DNA from: Bacteroidota bacterium
Lineage (GTDB): Bacteria; Bacteroidota; Bacteroidia; Sphingobacteriales; Sphingobacteriaceae
Assembly: GCA_013286235.1 (NCBI GenBank)
Contig: JABDGE010000013.1
Coordinates: 1-59,589, forward strand
Direction: 5' to 3'
DNA: 59,589 nucleotides
The notes under the pieces were generated by a model. That model searched no databases. It was not told the DNA's origin and saw nothing but the letters and a program-made list of their open reading frames with translations. The translations under genes were made by a program, and so were the position numbers. Shown here piece by piece: positions 35,787-43,646 of this stretch. The stretch's first letter is position 1, and each line of letters begins with the position of its first letter.

Positions 35787-36413
35787 TTAGGAATTGATGA
35801 TTTGAGTTAACCATACCGGGATCAGCTTTTTCCGTTCCTCCACAATCGCCCGGAAGGCTTCCGGAGTTAAAATTCCCGATCTCAAAAACAATGGCCGGGC
35901 GAGGAAAGGGAAAATGATCATCCCGAGCGTATTCATCATGATATTAACCGGGTGGAATTTTAGCTTGCCTGAACTGTGCATCTGCGTTAATTGCTTAACC
36001 AAATGCGAATTGAAAAACATCTTGCCGTTATCCGTCATGATGGGAAGTTTGTTCGACCCTGACATCAGCTCATTCACGATGAACAAAGGGAAGTCGGGAT
36101 TTTCAATAAGCAGTTGGATGTATTGGTCGACGATTGCTTCCAGTTTTTCAATTAGCGTAGTGGTTTCGTCATTGATGATAGGCTTTATCTTTTCAAACAA
36201 ATTTTGAATGGTTTCGGTCATGATCAACTCAAAGAGTTTCTCCTTACTCCGGAAATAATAATTTACCAGGGCAAGGTTTATATCGGCCTCCGCCGCAATG
36301 TCACGTACCCGTGTGGCCGCATAGCCTTTTTGCGTAAACACTTTGCGTGCAGCCTCTTTCAGTCGTTCCTCGGTTGGCGTATCCAGGTTTTTCTTTTTCT
36401 CCGCTTTACTCAT
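35787..36413 (-). CDS. TetR/AcrR-family regulator of the efflux operon (CecR-like)
   Basis: The 208-residue protein has an N-terminal TetR HTH (TEERLKEAARKVFTQKGYAATRVRDIAAEADINLALVNYYFRSKEKLFELI; recognition helix NLALVNYYF) and a helical ligand-binding C-domain (residues about 75-205). It is the first gene of the seven-gene operon and is followed without a gap by the channel gene. Inverted repeats in its promoter are likely autoregulatory operators. In E. coli CecR controls ybhGFSR and affects antibiotic sensitivity; the ligand here is unknown. Confidence 0.93.
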   Translation of the reverse strand: MSKAEKKKNLDTPTEERLKEAARKVFTQKGYAATRVRDIAAEADINLALVNYYFRSKEKLFELIMTETIQNLFEKIKPIINDETTTLIEKLEAIVDQYIQLLIENPDFPLFIVNELMSGSNKLPIMTDNGKMFFNSHLVKQLTQMHSSGKLKFHPVNIMMNTLGMIIFPFLARPLFLRSGILTPEAFRAIVEERKKLIPVWLTQIINS

Positions 36414-36444
36414 TAGTAGGATGTCATTTGTACCGAATCCGCAG

Positions 36445-36498
36445 CAAAAATATGTTAAACAATTTAATTAAACAACTGTTTAAAACAATATTTTAAAC
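36445..36498 (-). promoter_or_regulatory. Promoter and TetR-type operators of the efflux operon
   Basis: On the minus strand TTG (36475-36473), a 20-base spacer and TATTTTTG (36452-36445) match the Bacteroidota consensus exactly, 32 bases before the ATG at 36413. TTAAAC-AACT-GTTTAA (36468-36483) covers the -33 box. GTTTAAAA-CAATA-TTTTAAAC (36478-36498) overlaps it upstream. These dyads are the natural binding sites for the TetR protein encoded next to them. Confidence 0.65.
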
Positions 36499-36561
36499 TT
36501 GGTTATAAAACGTCATATTCGTTGATCGGATCAAAATTAGATAACTCAGCATAACGAGATT

Positions 36562-36597
36562 GTGAGCAATATCAATTCAAGGATTGATATTGCTCAC
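36562..36597. repeat. Perfect 15-bp inverted repeat in a divergent intergenic region
   Basis: GTGAGCAATATCAAT (36562-36576) and ATTGATATTGCTCAC (36583-36597) are perfect inverses around a six-base loop. The site lies 149 bases upstream of tetR and about 100 bases before the GT-C gene, so it is not at a gene end. It may be an operator, a palindromic repeat, or an RNA hairpin in one leader. Words like AAACCCAAACCCCCAAATCC follow at 36628-36647. Confidence 0.6.
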
Positions 36598-36698
36598 CTA
36601 TATGGAAAAGTCGTATTTCATACGTTAAAACCCAAACCCCCAAATCCAAAATCGTAATTCGTAAATTATTGTATATTTATTGGCGGAACAATCATATC

Positions 36699-38045
36699 AT
36701 GATCAGAAAAATTACGCGCAATCCATTTTTGTTGTATTTACCCTTTCTTTTTTTCTATGCTTATGTTATCGTCAATAATAAATGGCCAACGCTTTATGGT
36801 GATGAAATACGATATGTAGAATTTGCGCACAATCTTATTCATGGTTACTATTCACCGTCGTCGCCCCATATTAACCTTTGGAGCGGGCCGGGCTATCCGC
36901 TGATTCTTCTGCCGTTTATTGCAGTTCATGTTCCTGTGCTTTATATTACCTTACTGAATGCTTTTTACCAATACCTTGCTGTGGTGTTTTTGTATAAAGC
37001 TTTGAAGCTGATCACCGGCCACAAGGTAGCTGCGTGTTCTGCGTTGATGCTTGCCATTTACCCTAATGCTTTATCTATACTTCCGATTCTCTATACCGAA
37101 GCATTTACCTATTTGCTGATATCGGCATTTGTGTACAGCGTTACGCTGTTTTATGTTGAAACACGACCCCGGTATGGGATCGCCGCCGGAGTGCTGTTGG
37201 GCTATATTGCTTTAACGAAAATTATTTTCGGTTACGTCCTGATGGCAGGACTGATGGTTTGCCTGGCCTTGCTTTTATTCAGGAGGAGAAAGGCGTATTA
37301 TCCGGGATGGACAAGGATTTTGGTTGTGGCATTCGCTGTTTCCGTTCCTTATCTCACGTACACATGGTATTTAACAGGAAAGCCGCTCTACTGGGGAAAT
37401 TCAGGCGGTATGAGCCTGTACTGGATGAGCACCCCCTACGAGCATGAATACGGCGACTGGAAGGTGCCCGATTTAACCAATAACCAATACCCAACCTTGT
37501 TTAAGTCGCCTGATGTGATTAAAATACTGAAGAAAAACCACTCGAAGGAGATAACCTTTATTTTAAAGCATAACGAAATTGAGCAGGACGAACTGTTCAA
37601 GCAAAAAGCGATCAGCAATATCGAAGCACACCCGCTGAAGTTTCTATCGAATTACCGCGACAATTTATCGAGGATGCTTTTCAATTTTCCCTATTCCTAT
37701 GCCTATCAGGACAATGCTATTTTGCGCAATATCCTTATCGGTTCGCTGATCCTGTGGTCGACAGTTGCGGGCATTATTGTCACCTGGATTAACCGCAGAA
37801 AGATCACTCCACCCGTTAAGTTGGTATTGCTGGTCACCGGTATTTATTTGCTGCTAAGCGGGGCGTTGAGCTCGTACCCGCGCCAATTTGATATAATCGT
37901 GCCGGTGCTGCTTTTCTGGCTGGGCTATTTGTTTGCCAACTTAAAGAAAATGAGCCTGAAATTCGCTGAACCGGCTTATCTGGAGGATATCGACCTGAAT
38001 GACCTGGCGGAAAGCAAAATAATTGAGCAGGGGCGAGTAATTTAG
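36699..38045 (+). CDS. GT-C type glycosyltransferase-like membrane protein
   Basis: I use the ATG at 36699 (MIRKITRNPFLLYLPF); the frame upstream only offers a TTG. The 448-residue protein has about ten hydrophobic spans. A first periplasmic loop carries GDEIRYVEFAHNL, where Asp-Glu matches the catalytic acidic pair of the PMT/ArnT (GT39/GT83) fold, followed by the YYSP...GPGYPLIL loop. It probably transfers a sugar from a polyprenyl-phosphate donor to an envelope acceptor. The cytosolic C-tail (residues about 420-448) is acidic. It has no operon partner. Confidence 0.75.
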   Translation: MIRKITRNPFLLYLPFLFFYAYVIVNNKWPTLYGDEIRYVEFAHNLIHGYYSPSSPHINLWSGPGYPLILLPFIAVHVPVLYITLLNAFYQYLAVVFLYKALKLITGHKVAACSALMLAIYPNALSILPILYTEAFTYLLISAFVYSVTLFYVETRPRYGIAAGVLLGYIALTKIIFGYVLMAGLMVCLALLLFRRRKAYYPGWTRILVVAFAVSVPYLTYTWYLTGKPLYWGNSGGMSLYWMSTPYEHEYGDWKVPDLTNNQYPTLFKSPDVIKILKKNHSKEITFILKHNEIEQDELFKQKAISNIEAHPLKFLSNYRDNLSRMLFNFPYSYAYQDNAILRNILIGSLILWSTVAGIIVTWINRRKITPPVKLVLLVTGIYLLLSGALSSYPRQFDIIVPVLLFWLGYLFANLKKMSLKFAEPAYLEDIDLNDLAESKIIEQGRVI

Positions 38046-38176
38046 TTCCATTGAGTTACTATGCGGCAGTTAACAGTAGCGCAAGGCATTGGACACCCTG
38101 CAATCGATAATGTGAAGCATGAATGACTATTGACCTTGATTTTTGTCGTTTAATTAGCCGAAATTTGGAGCGATCA

Positions 38177-39610
38177 ATGGAAGATTTACAGCAAATGATT
38201 GTTGAGCAGATATATACCGGTTGTTTGGCGCAGGGCGCCTATTATATCCAGTCGGAAAACGAGGTAGCCATTATTGATCCGCTTCGCGAAGTGAAGCCAT
38301 ATATCGAAAAGGCCGCCGCTGCCGGCGCTCGAATCAAATATGTTTTTGAGACACATTTTCATGCCGATTTTGTATCGGGGCATATAGACTTGTCGAAAAA
38401 TACCGGCGCTCCGATCATATTCGGTCCCGGCGCCAACCCTGATTTCGAAGCGCATATTGCAAAGAACAACGAAGAATTCAAGCTTGGCCGGGTAACCATC
38501 AAAGTGCTGCACACGCCCGGGCATACAATGGAATCGGCCTGCTATTTGCTGCTGGATGAAAGCGGCGAGCAAAAGGCGCTATTTTCGGGGGATACTTTGT
38601 TTATAGGCGATGTAGGCCGGCCCGATCTGGCGCAAAAAGCCGCCCATCTAAGCCAGGAAGATTTGGCCGGGGTCCTGTTTGATTCGTTAAGAGATAAGAT
38701 CATGCCACTGAACGACGATGTGATTGTTTACCCGGCGCACGGAGCGGGATCGGCCTGCGGGAAAAACATGAGCAGGGAAACCACCGATACGCTTGGCAAC
38801 CAGAAAAAGTACAATTACGCGCTGCGAGCGAATATGACCCGCGACGAATTTATTGCCGAAGTAACCGACGGTTTGCTGCCGCCGCCCGCTTATTTCCCAA
38901 TGAACGTAAAGTTGAACAGGGAAGGTTATGAAAGCATTGAGGACGTGCTTAATCAGGGTAGCCGGCCGTTATTGCCTGATGCTTTTGAAACTGCAGCTAA
39001 TGAAACGGGCGCGGTAATTATCGATACGCGCGACCCGGAGGTCTTCGCGGGTGAATTTATTCCAAATTCGGTGAACATAGGTATCGACGGTAGTTTTGCC
39101 CCCTGGGTTGGCGCGCTGATAACCGATATTAAACAGCCTATCCTGGTGGTAGCGGAGCCGGGCCGCGAAGAAGAGATCGTAACCCGGCTGGCCCGGGTAG
39201 GGTACGACCATGCTATCGGCTACCTGCAGGGCGGTATAAACGCGTGGAAAACAGCCGGTAAGGAAACCGACCATATTCAATCTATTTCAGCAGTTGAGCT
39301 TGCCGCATTATCGACTAAAACAGGCATCTGTTTAGTGGATGTGCGAAAACCGAATGAATTTGAAACGGAACATGTAGCCGGTGCGGAAAACATCCCCTTG
39401 GATTATATTAACGATAACATGAGCCAGCTGACCAAAAATAAGACGTATTATGTGCATTGTGCCGGCGGTTACCGGTCAATGGTTTTTAGCTCCATTATGA
39501 AGGCCCGTGGCTATGAACACCTGGTTAATATTAAGGGTGGATTTACGGCACTTAAGAGTAGTAATAAATTTGCCCTTAGCCCATCACTGGAATCGGGCGC
39601 TGAGATTTGA
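38177..39610 (+). CDS. CstB-like persulfide dioxygenase-rhodanese fusion
   Basis: I use the ATG at 38177 (MEDLQQMIVEQIYTGCL); the ATG at 38195 fits homologues equally well. The protein has about 477 residues. Residues 1-245 are a metallo-beta-lactamase fold with THFHADF, the HTPGH box and FSGDTLFIGDVGRPDL, the mononuclear-iron pattern of ETHE1-type persulfide dioxygenases (the usual DH of dinuclear enzymes reads DF). A first rhodanese-like domain (about 265-375) lacks a catalytic Cys (VVAEPGRE). The second (about 385-475) has it in HCAGGYRS. This dioxygenase/pseudo-rhodanese/rhodanese order is that of CstB, which oxidises sulfane sulfur to thiosulfate. It should act in cytosolic sulfide detoxification. 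No CstR or sulfide-quinone reductase is adjacent. Confidence 0.88.
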   Translation: MEDLQQMIVEQIYTGCLAQGAYYIQSENEVAIIDPLREVKPYIEKAAAAGARIKYVFETHFHADFVSGHIDLSKNTGAPIIFGPGANPDFEAHIAKNNEEFKLGRVTIKVLHTPGHTMESACYLLLDESGEQKALFSGDTLFIGDVGRPDLAQKAAHLSQEDLAGVLFDSLRDKIMPLNDDVIVYPAHGAGSACGKNMSRETTDTLGNQKKYNYALRANMTRDEFIAEVTDGLLPPPAYFPMNVKLNREGYESIEDVLNQGSRPLLPDAFETAANETGAVIIDTRDPEVFAGEFIPNSVNIGIDGSFAPWVGALITDIKQPILVVAEPGREEEIVTRLARVGYDHAIGYLQGGINAWKTAGKETDHIQSISAVELAALSTKTGICLVDVRKPNEFETEHVAGAENIPLDYINDNMSQLTKNKTYYVHCAGGYRSMVFSSIMKARGYEHLVNIKGGFTALKSSNKFALSPSLESGAEI

Positions 39611-39617
39611 ATTTCCG

Positions 39618-39728
39618 GGGAAAATCCGTAGTCCGAAAGACGGAAGGAATGCGGAAGTTGGAATGTCGATTGCGGAATGATTTGGAATGTAGAAGTCGGG
39701 AAGTACGAAGGCCCGAAATTGACTTGGG
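39618..39728. repeat. Low-complexity GGAAGT/GGAATG word repeat
   Basis: Degenerate eight-base words such as GGAAGTTGGAATG, GCGGAATGATTTGGAATG and AGAAGTCGGGAAGT fill the gap between two convergent genes. There is no coding signal and no hairpin. Confidence 0.5.
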
Positions 39729-39738
39729 TTGGCAATAA

Positions 39739-41673
39739 TTAGGTTCCGAGTAAATAAAAGCCATAAGGTTCAATAGTCCATTTTTCCGGATAGGGCTGTA
39801 GGTTCAGTTTTTCACCCGTCCAATGATTTTGGATCGTTGACGGGATTTCGCCGTATGCTGCAAGAATCTCCGTAGAAAAGCCGGCAGTCCGGCCGCTGAA
39901 ATTAAAGATCCCATAAAACCGGCTGTTTTCGGCAGTCCGGATATACGCAGCCGTTTGGTGGTTGTTGGTGTTCAGCCAGGTCAGGTTTTTCCGGTCGCTG
40001 ATAAGGTCGAGTTTTTTTCGTATGCTGATCAGCTTTTGTGTTCCGCTGAAGATCTCGTGTTCAACCGTGCCTTTTTTGCCGGTTCGTTTATTTTTGCTCC
40101 AATCGATAACCGGGCGATGCATCCAGCGATTGTCATAGCTCTTACCGGGATCATTAAGGTAGGAATAATCGTTGGTATAGCCGGCCTCGTCACCATAAAA
40201 TAACATTGGCACGCCACCCAGGAAAAAGCTGTGCGCTTGCATCAACAGTATTTTTTTGATGGCAAGCTTTATTAAGTCGGGGTCATTGGCTTTTAAGGCT
40301 TTTTCCAGGCCGCAGAGTGATGCAAGCGAGCCGCTGATCCGCGCATCGCCTGTTTTGGGGTTGAATGAGAATAATGCCCCGGTAGCCTGGCTTCCCTTGT
40401 ATTTACCCGAAAAGTAATCCTTCAAAAATTTCCGGTGCTGCACGGGATCGTATCCTGCATGCCTGATCATGTCGTCGTTATAACCCAGCCCGATATCATC
40501 GTGACAGCGGGTATACGTGATCCAGGATGCGCCAAGCGGTTTTTGCATAAGCTCGTGCTGCGAGGCAAGCATCACGCGGGTGTCGCCTGTTGCCAGCATG
40601 TCCCATTGGAGCGCCATTTGTGTGGCGTTGTAAGCGAAATCACATTCTTTTGCGGTATAAAGGCATGTCCCAAAATATTTTAATAACTCATGCGGCTCTA
40701 CGATCGCTTCGCCAAGTAAAGCCATGCCGGGAGTGGCAATCAGCACACATTGCTTGATAAGGCGAAGAAGGGTATGCACCTGGGGCAGGTTCATGCAAAT
40801 AGTACCCGGCTGTTTCCAGATGAAGGCCGGCGCATCAATCCGCAGTACATCTACGCCGAGGTTGGCGTAAAAGAATATATTGTCGAGCATTTCCAAAAAA
40901 GCCAGTGGATTGGTATAATTTAAATCCCACTGGTATTTATGGAACACCGTCATTGCCCATTTATCGCATTCGGGCACCCAGGTAAAGTTGCCGGGCGAGC
41001 TTTCCGGAAAAACTTCGGGCATTGTTTTCTCATACGCATCCGGCATAGTACGGTCGCCGAACATGTAAAAGTAGTCCTGGTATTTTTTGTCGCCGGCTTT
41101 TGCTTTTAAAGCCCATTGGTGCTTGTGCGAGGTATGGTTAAGCACAATGTCCACCATCAGGTACATGCCCCGTTCGCTTAGCAGTTTGCGAAAGTTTTTC
41201 AGGTCGTTCAGGGTTCCAAATCGCTTGTCCACCTTTCTGAAGTCGGAAACAGCATAGCCACCGTCGCTTTCTCCCTGCGGACTTTCGAATACCGGCATCA
41301 GGTGCAGCAGGTTTACACCCAGTTTTTCCAGGTAACCAAGCCTGCTGCTTAGCGATCTGATATTGCCGGCAAACCGGTCGACATAAAGGCTCATGCCTGT
41401 GATTTGGTTACTTAAAAACCAATCTGCTTTTTCGGCTTTTTGTCCATCCCTTTTTAATAGGTCGTCCGGCCGTTCCCGGTGGGCTTTGATCACCAGCTCC
41501 ACCAGTTTGATGAACATATTTTCATCATCGGGATAAATTTCGTTGAACAGGTAGTGCATCGAGCTTGCGCCTGTCAGCATCCGGATATAAAAATCATTAT
41601 CCTTCCCGGCGATGTCCGTTTTGTGTTTTTTTAAAACGGCATTAACCTTTTGATGCAATTGATGATTATACAC
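39739..41673 (-). CDS. Amylosucrase-like GH13 enzyme
   Basis: The 644-residue protein has no signal peptide, so it is cytosolic. It has the all-alpha N-domain of amylosucrases (residues about 1-90) and a (beta/alpha)8 barrel. The catalytic set is the nucleophile Asp in DVLRIDAPAFIWK, the acid Glu in LLGEAIVEP and the transition-state Asp in YTRCHDDIG. DAPAFIWK plus NLPQVHTLLR and FNATQMALQW-like YNATQMALQWDML are close to GH13_4 amylosucrase. The enzyme should split sucrose, making glucan or glucose and releasing fructose. It is 11 bases downstream of fructokinase, which would phosphorylate that fructose. Sucrose phosphorylase or hydrolase activity is an alternative. Confidence 0.9.
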   Translation of the reverse strand: MYNHQLHQKVNAVLKKHKTDIAGKDNDFYIRMLTGASSMHYLFNEIYPDDENMFIKLVELVIKAHRERPDDLLKRDGQKAEKADWFLSNQITGMSLYVDRFAGNIRSLSSRLGYLEKLGVNLLHLMPVFESPQGESDGGYAVSDFRKVDKRFGTLNDLKNFRKLLSERGMYLMVDIVLNHTSHKHQWALKAKAGDKKYQDYFYMFGDRTMPDAYEKTMPEVFPESSPGNFTWVPECDKWAMTVFHKYQWDLNYTNPLAFLEMLDNIFFYANLGVDVLRIDAPAFIWKQPGTICMNLPQVHTLLRLIKQCVLIATPGMALLGEAIVEPHELLKYFGTCLYTAKECDFAYNATQMALQWDMLATGDTRVMLASQHELMQKPLGASWITYTRCHDDIGLGYNDDMIRHAGYDPVQHRKFLKDYFSGKYKGSQATGALFSFNPKTGDARISGSLASLCGLEKALKANDPDLIKLAIKKILLMQAHSFFLGGVPMLFYGDEAGYTNDYSYLNDPGKSYDNRWMHRPVIDWSKNKRTGKKGTVEHEIFSGTQKLISIRKKLDLISDRKNLTWLNTNNHQTAAYIRTAENSRFYGIFNFSGRTAGFSTEILAAYGEIPSTIQNHWTGEKLNLQPYPEKWTIEPYGFYLLGT

Positions 41674-41684
41674 GTAAAGAAGTT

Positions 41685-42638
41685 CTAATTAAAAATATCG
41701 CTGCTCAAATGTTTAAACGCTTCCATCGCGCCTATGTACTCACAGGTACGCGCTCCGGCTTTATTGGCGTTCGCGATGATCTTTTTCCATTGCGCGAGTC
41801 CCAGGGCTTTTATTTCTGCTAACTTTTTATCGCTTAATTGGTAAAGCACCGCGCCAACGAAAGCATCCCCTGCGCCTGTCGTGTCGACTGGTTTTACCGG
41901 GATGCTTGGGATCAGGTGCGTTTTATTGTTTAAACCAAGCAGGGTGCCGTCTTTGCCTAAGGTAACCGTAAACACGGCCGTTGTTTTTTCAAGCAGGTCA
42001 GCCACTGCATCATCGAGGGTATGCTTACCAGTTAGCAGCATGGCCTCCTCATCGCTTACTTTAAAAAAGTGGCAGCGGTTGAGGAAATTCCACGCCTGGT
42101 CGATAAAAGTCTGTTGGTTTGATTGAAATAACAGGTGGCGGAAATTGGGGTCAAAACTCACCAATACCTCTTTTTTGAGCGCCCGGTGCAGCAATTCCAC
42201 ATAGGCAGCTTTCAACGGGCCGGGCAGAAAGGCAGTGGCCGAACCGAAATGGATGATGGAGAAATCAGCAAGCTTGATGTCCCGGATATCATCAATACTG
42301 AGCTGCCCGTCGGCGCCGCGATTAAAGTAAAAATCCCGTTCGCCATTTTCCATCAGCGATACAAAGGCAAAGGTTGTGAAGCAATTTTTATCCTTTAATA
42401 CCCATTTGGTGGAAACGTTAAAGGATTCCATTACCTCAACAAGGTAGGCGCCAAAAGGATCGGTACCAACTTTAGCTGCCAGTTCAACGTTTCCGCCAAG
42501 GGCCGCAATGGCCGCGGCAACGTTGGTTGGGGCGCCTCCCGGTTTTTTTAAGAAATTGTGGCCCTGCGATAAAGACGAGCCTTTATCCGTACAGATCATA
42601 TCGATCAGCGCCTCGCCGACACAAAGAATCTTATCCAA
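41685..42638 (-). CDS. PfkB-family fructokinase
   Basis: The 317-residue sugar kinase has the N-terminal PfkB signature (KKPGGAPTNVAAAIAALGG) and the C-terminal DTTGAGDAFVGAVLYQL with the catalytic Asp and anion hole. CVGEALIDMI at the start and FDPNFR are typical of bacterial fructokinases. It should make fructose-6-phosphate from fructose freed by the amylosucrase downstream. It starts 51 bases before the IS1595-type element at 42690, which separates it from its likely operon partner, the MFS transporter. Transcription from the transporter promoter may now be blocked or replaced. Confidence 0.9.
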   Translation of the reverse strand: MDKILCVGEALIDMICTDKGSSLSQGHNFLKKPGGAPTNVAAAIAALGGNVELAAKVGTDPFGAYLVEVMESFNVSTKWVLKDKNCFTTFAFVSLMENGERDFYFNRGADGQLSIDDIRDIKLADFSIIHFGSATAFLPGPLKAAYVELLHRALKKEVLVSFDPNFRHLLFQSNQQTFIDQAWNFLNRCHFFKVSDEEAMLLTGKHTLDDAVADLLEKTTAVFTVTLGKDGTLLGLNNKTHLIPSIPVKPVDTTGAGDAFVGAVLYQLSDKKLAEIKALGLAQWKKIIANANKAGARTCEYIGAMEAFKHLSSDIFN

Positions 42639-42681
42639 TGGATTTATTTTACAGGTTAATTGACGGGTTAAAGTTATTCAA

Positions 42682-42689
42682 AAAAATTA
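42682..42689. repeat. Left 8-bp target-site duplication of the IS (AAAAATTA)
   Basis: AAAAATTA here is repeated exactly at 43642-43649, immediately outside the two inverted repeats. Eight base pairs is the target duplication size of IS1595-family elements. The right copy contains the stop codon of the MFS gene (TAA on the minus strand at 43649-43647). Confidence 0.85.
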
Positions 42690-43641
42690 TTGCAATAGGC
42701 GCTTGTTAAATACTAATAAAATTAGTATATTCGAAACATGGAGCAACGATTTAAAAGCCTGTCGATATTTGAATTTCAGGCAAGGTTTCCCGATGAGGGC
42801 AGTTGTATTGAGTATTTAGCTGACCTTAAATGGGCTGGTGGCTATATTTGTAAGAAATGTGGTCATAGGCATTACTGTAAGGGGAATAGCCCTGAAGACC
42901 GGCAATGTACCAGTTGCAGATATGTCGAATCAGCCTCGGCAGGGACGCTTTTTCATGGTTGTAAGTTCTCTGTTTTAAAAGCGTTTTACATTGTTTATTA
43001 TGTTTCAACGAATAAAAATGGCATAAGCAGTACCGAATTAAGCAGGAAGCTGGCTTTAAGGCAGAAAACCTGCTGGCTGTTTAAGCAGAAGGTGATGAAG
43101 GCAATGGAAAGCAGCGGCCACCTGCCAATGGAAGGCAAGGTAGAGGTGGACGAGACCTATGTAGGCGGACAGGATGACAAGGCTATAGGCCGTAAAAAGG
43201 GGCATAAGAAACTTGTAGTCATATCCATAGAGAAAAAAGGCAAAGGCGTATCCAGAATGTATGCACGGGTGATCACTAAGGCCAGTAAAAAGAACTTGAA
43301 AAGGTTTATGAAAGATCATATCAGACCGGAAGCGGATGTACGCACAGACCAATGGGCTGGTTATAAGGGATTGGAAGAAGAATTTCCCAATATTGTTCGT
43401 GAGAAGTCTGAAAAGAAGGGCAAAAACTTTCCTGATCTCCACCGTTGCATTATGATGTTTAAAGCCTGGTTAAGAGGTGTACACCATTCAGTAGAATACC
43501 TCCAAGCATACATTGATGAATATACGTACCGCTTTAACAGGCATAAGATGAAGGAGGGCATTTTTGAAAACCTTATGGCCAGGATGGTCGAAAAGCCTCC
43601 TTATACCTATAAAATGATTATTAGTTAAACGCCTATTTCAA
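42690..43641 (+). mobile_element. IS1595-family insertion sequence, 952 bp, complete
   Basis: The left end TTGCAATAGGCG and right end CGCCTATTTCAA are inverted repeats with one mismatch in 12 bases. They enclose one transposase gene and are flanked by the 8-bp duplication AAAAATTA. The transposase frame is intact, so the element may still be active or recently arrived. It lies between the MFS transporter and fructokinase genes, on the opposite strand. Confidence 0.9.
42738..43628 (+). CDS. IS1595-family (ISXO2-like) transposase
   Basis: The 296-residue protein has an N-terminal zinc ribbon (CKKCGHRHYCKGN then CTSC, residues about 38-60), a helical DNA-binding section (ISSTELSRKLALRQKTCWLFKQKV), and an ISXO2-like catalytic core. 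The core shows acidic residues in VEVDETYVGG and VRTDQWAGYKGL and a C-terminal HSVEYLQAYIDEYTYRFNRHK. Length and motifs are complete. The start is the ATG at 42738, 48 bases inside the left end. Confidence 0.92.
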   Translation: MEQRFKSLSIFEFQARFPDEGSCIEYLADLKWAGGYICKKCGHRHYCKGNSPEDRQCTSCRYVESASAGTLFHGCKFSVLKAFYIVYYVSTNKNGISSTELSRKLALRQKTCWLFKQKVMKAMESSGHLPMEGKVEVDETYVGGQDDKAIGRKKGHKKLVVISIEKKGKGVSRMYARVITKASKKNLKRFMKDHIRPEADVRTDQWAGYKGLEEEFPNIVREKSEKKGKNFPDLHRCIMMFKAWLRGVHHSVEYLQAYIDEYTYRFNRHKMKEGIFENLMARMVEKPPYTYKMIIS

Positions 43642-43646
43642 AAAAA

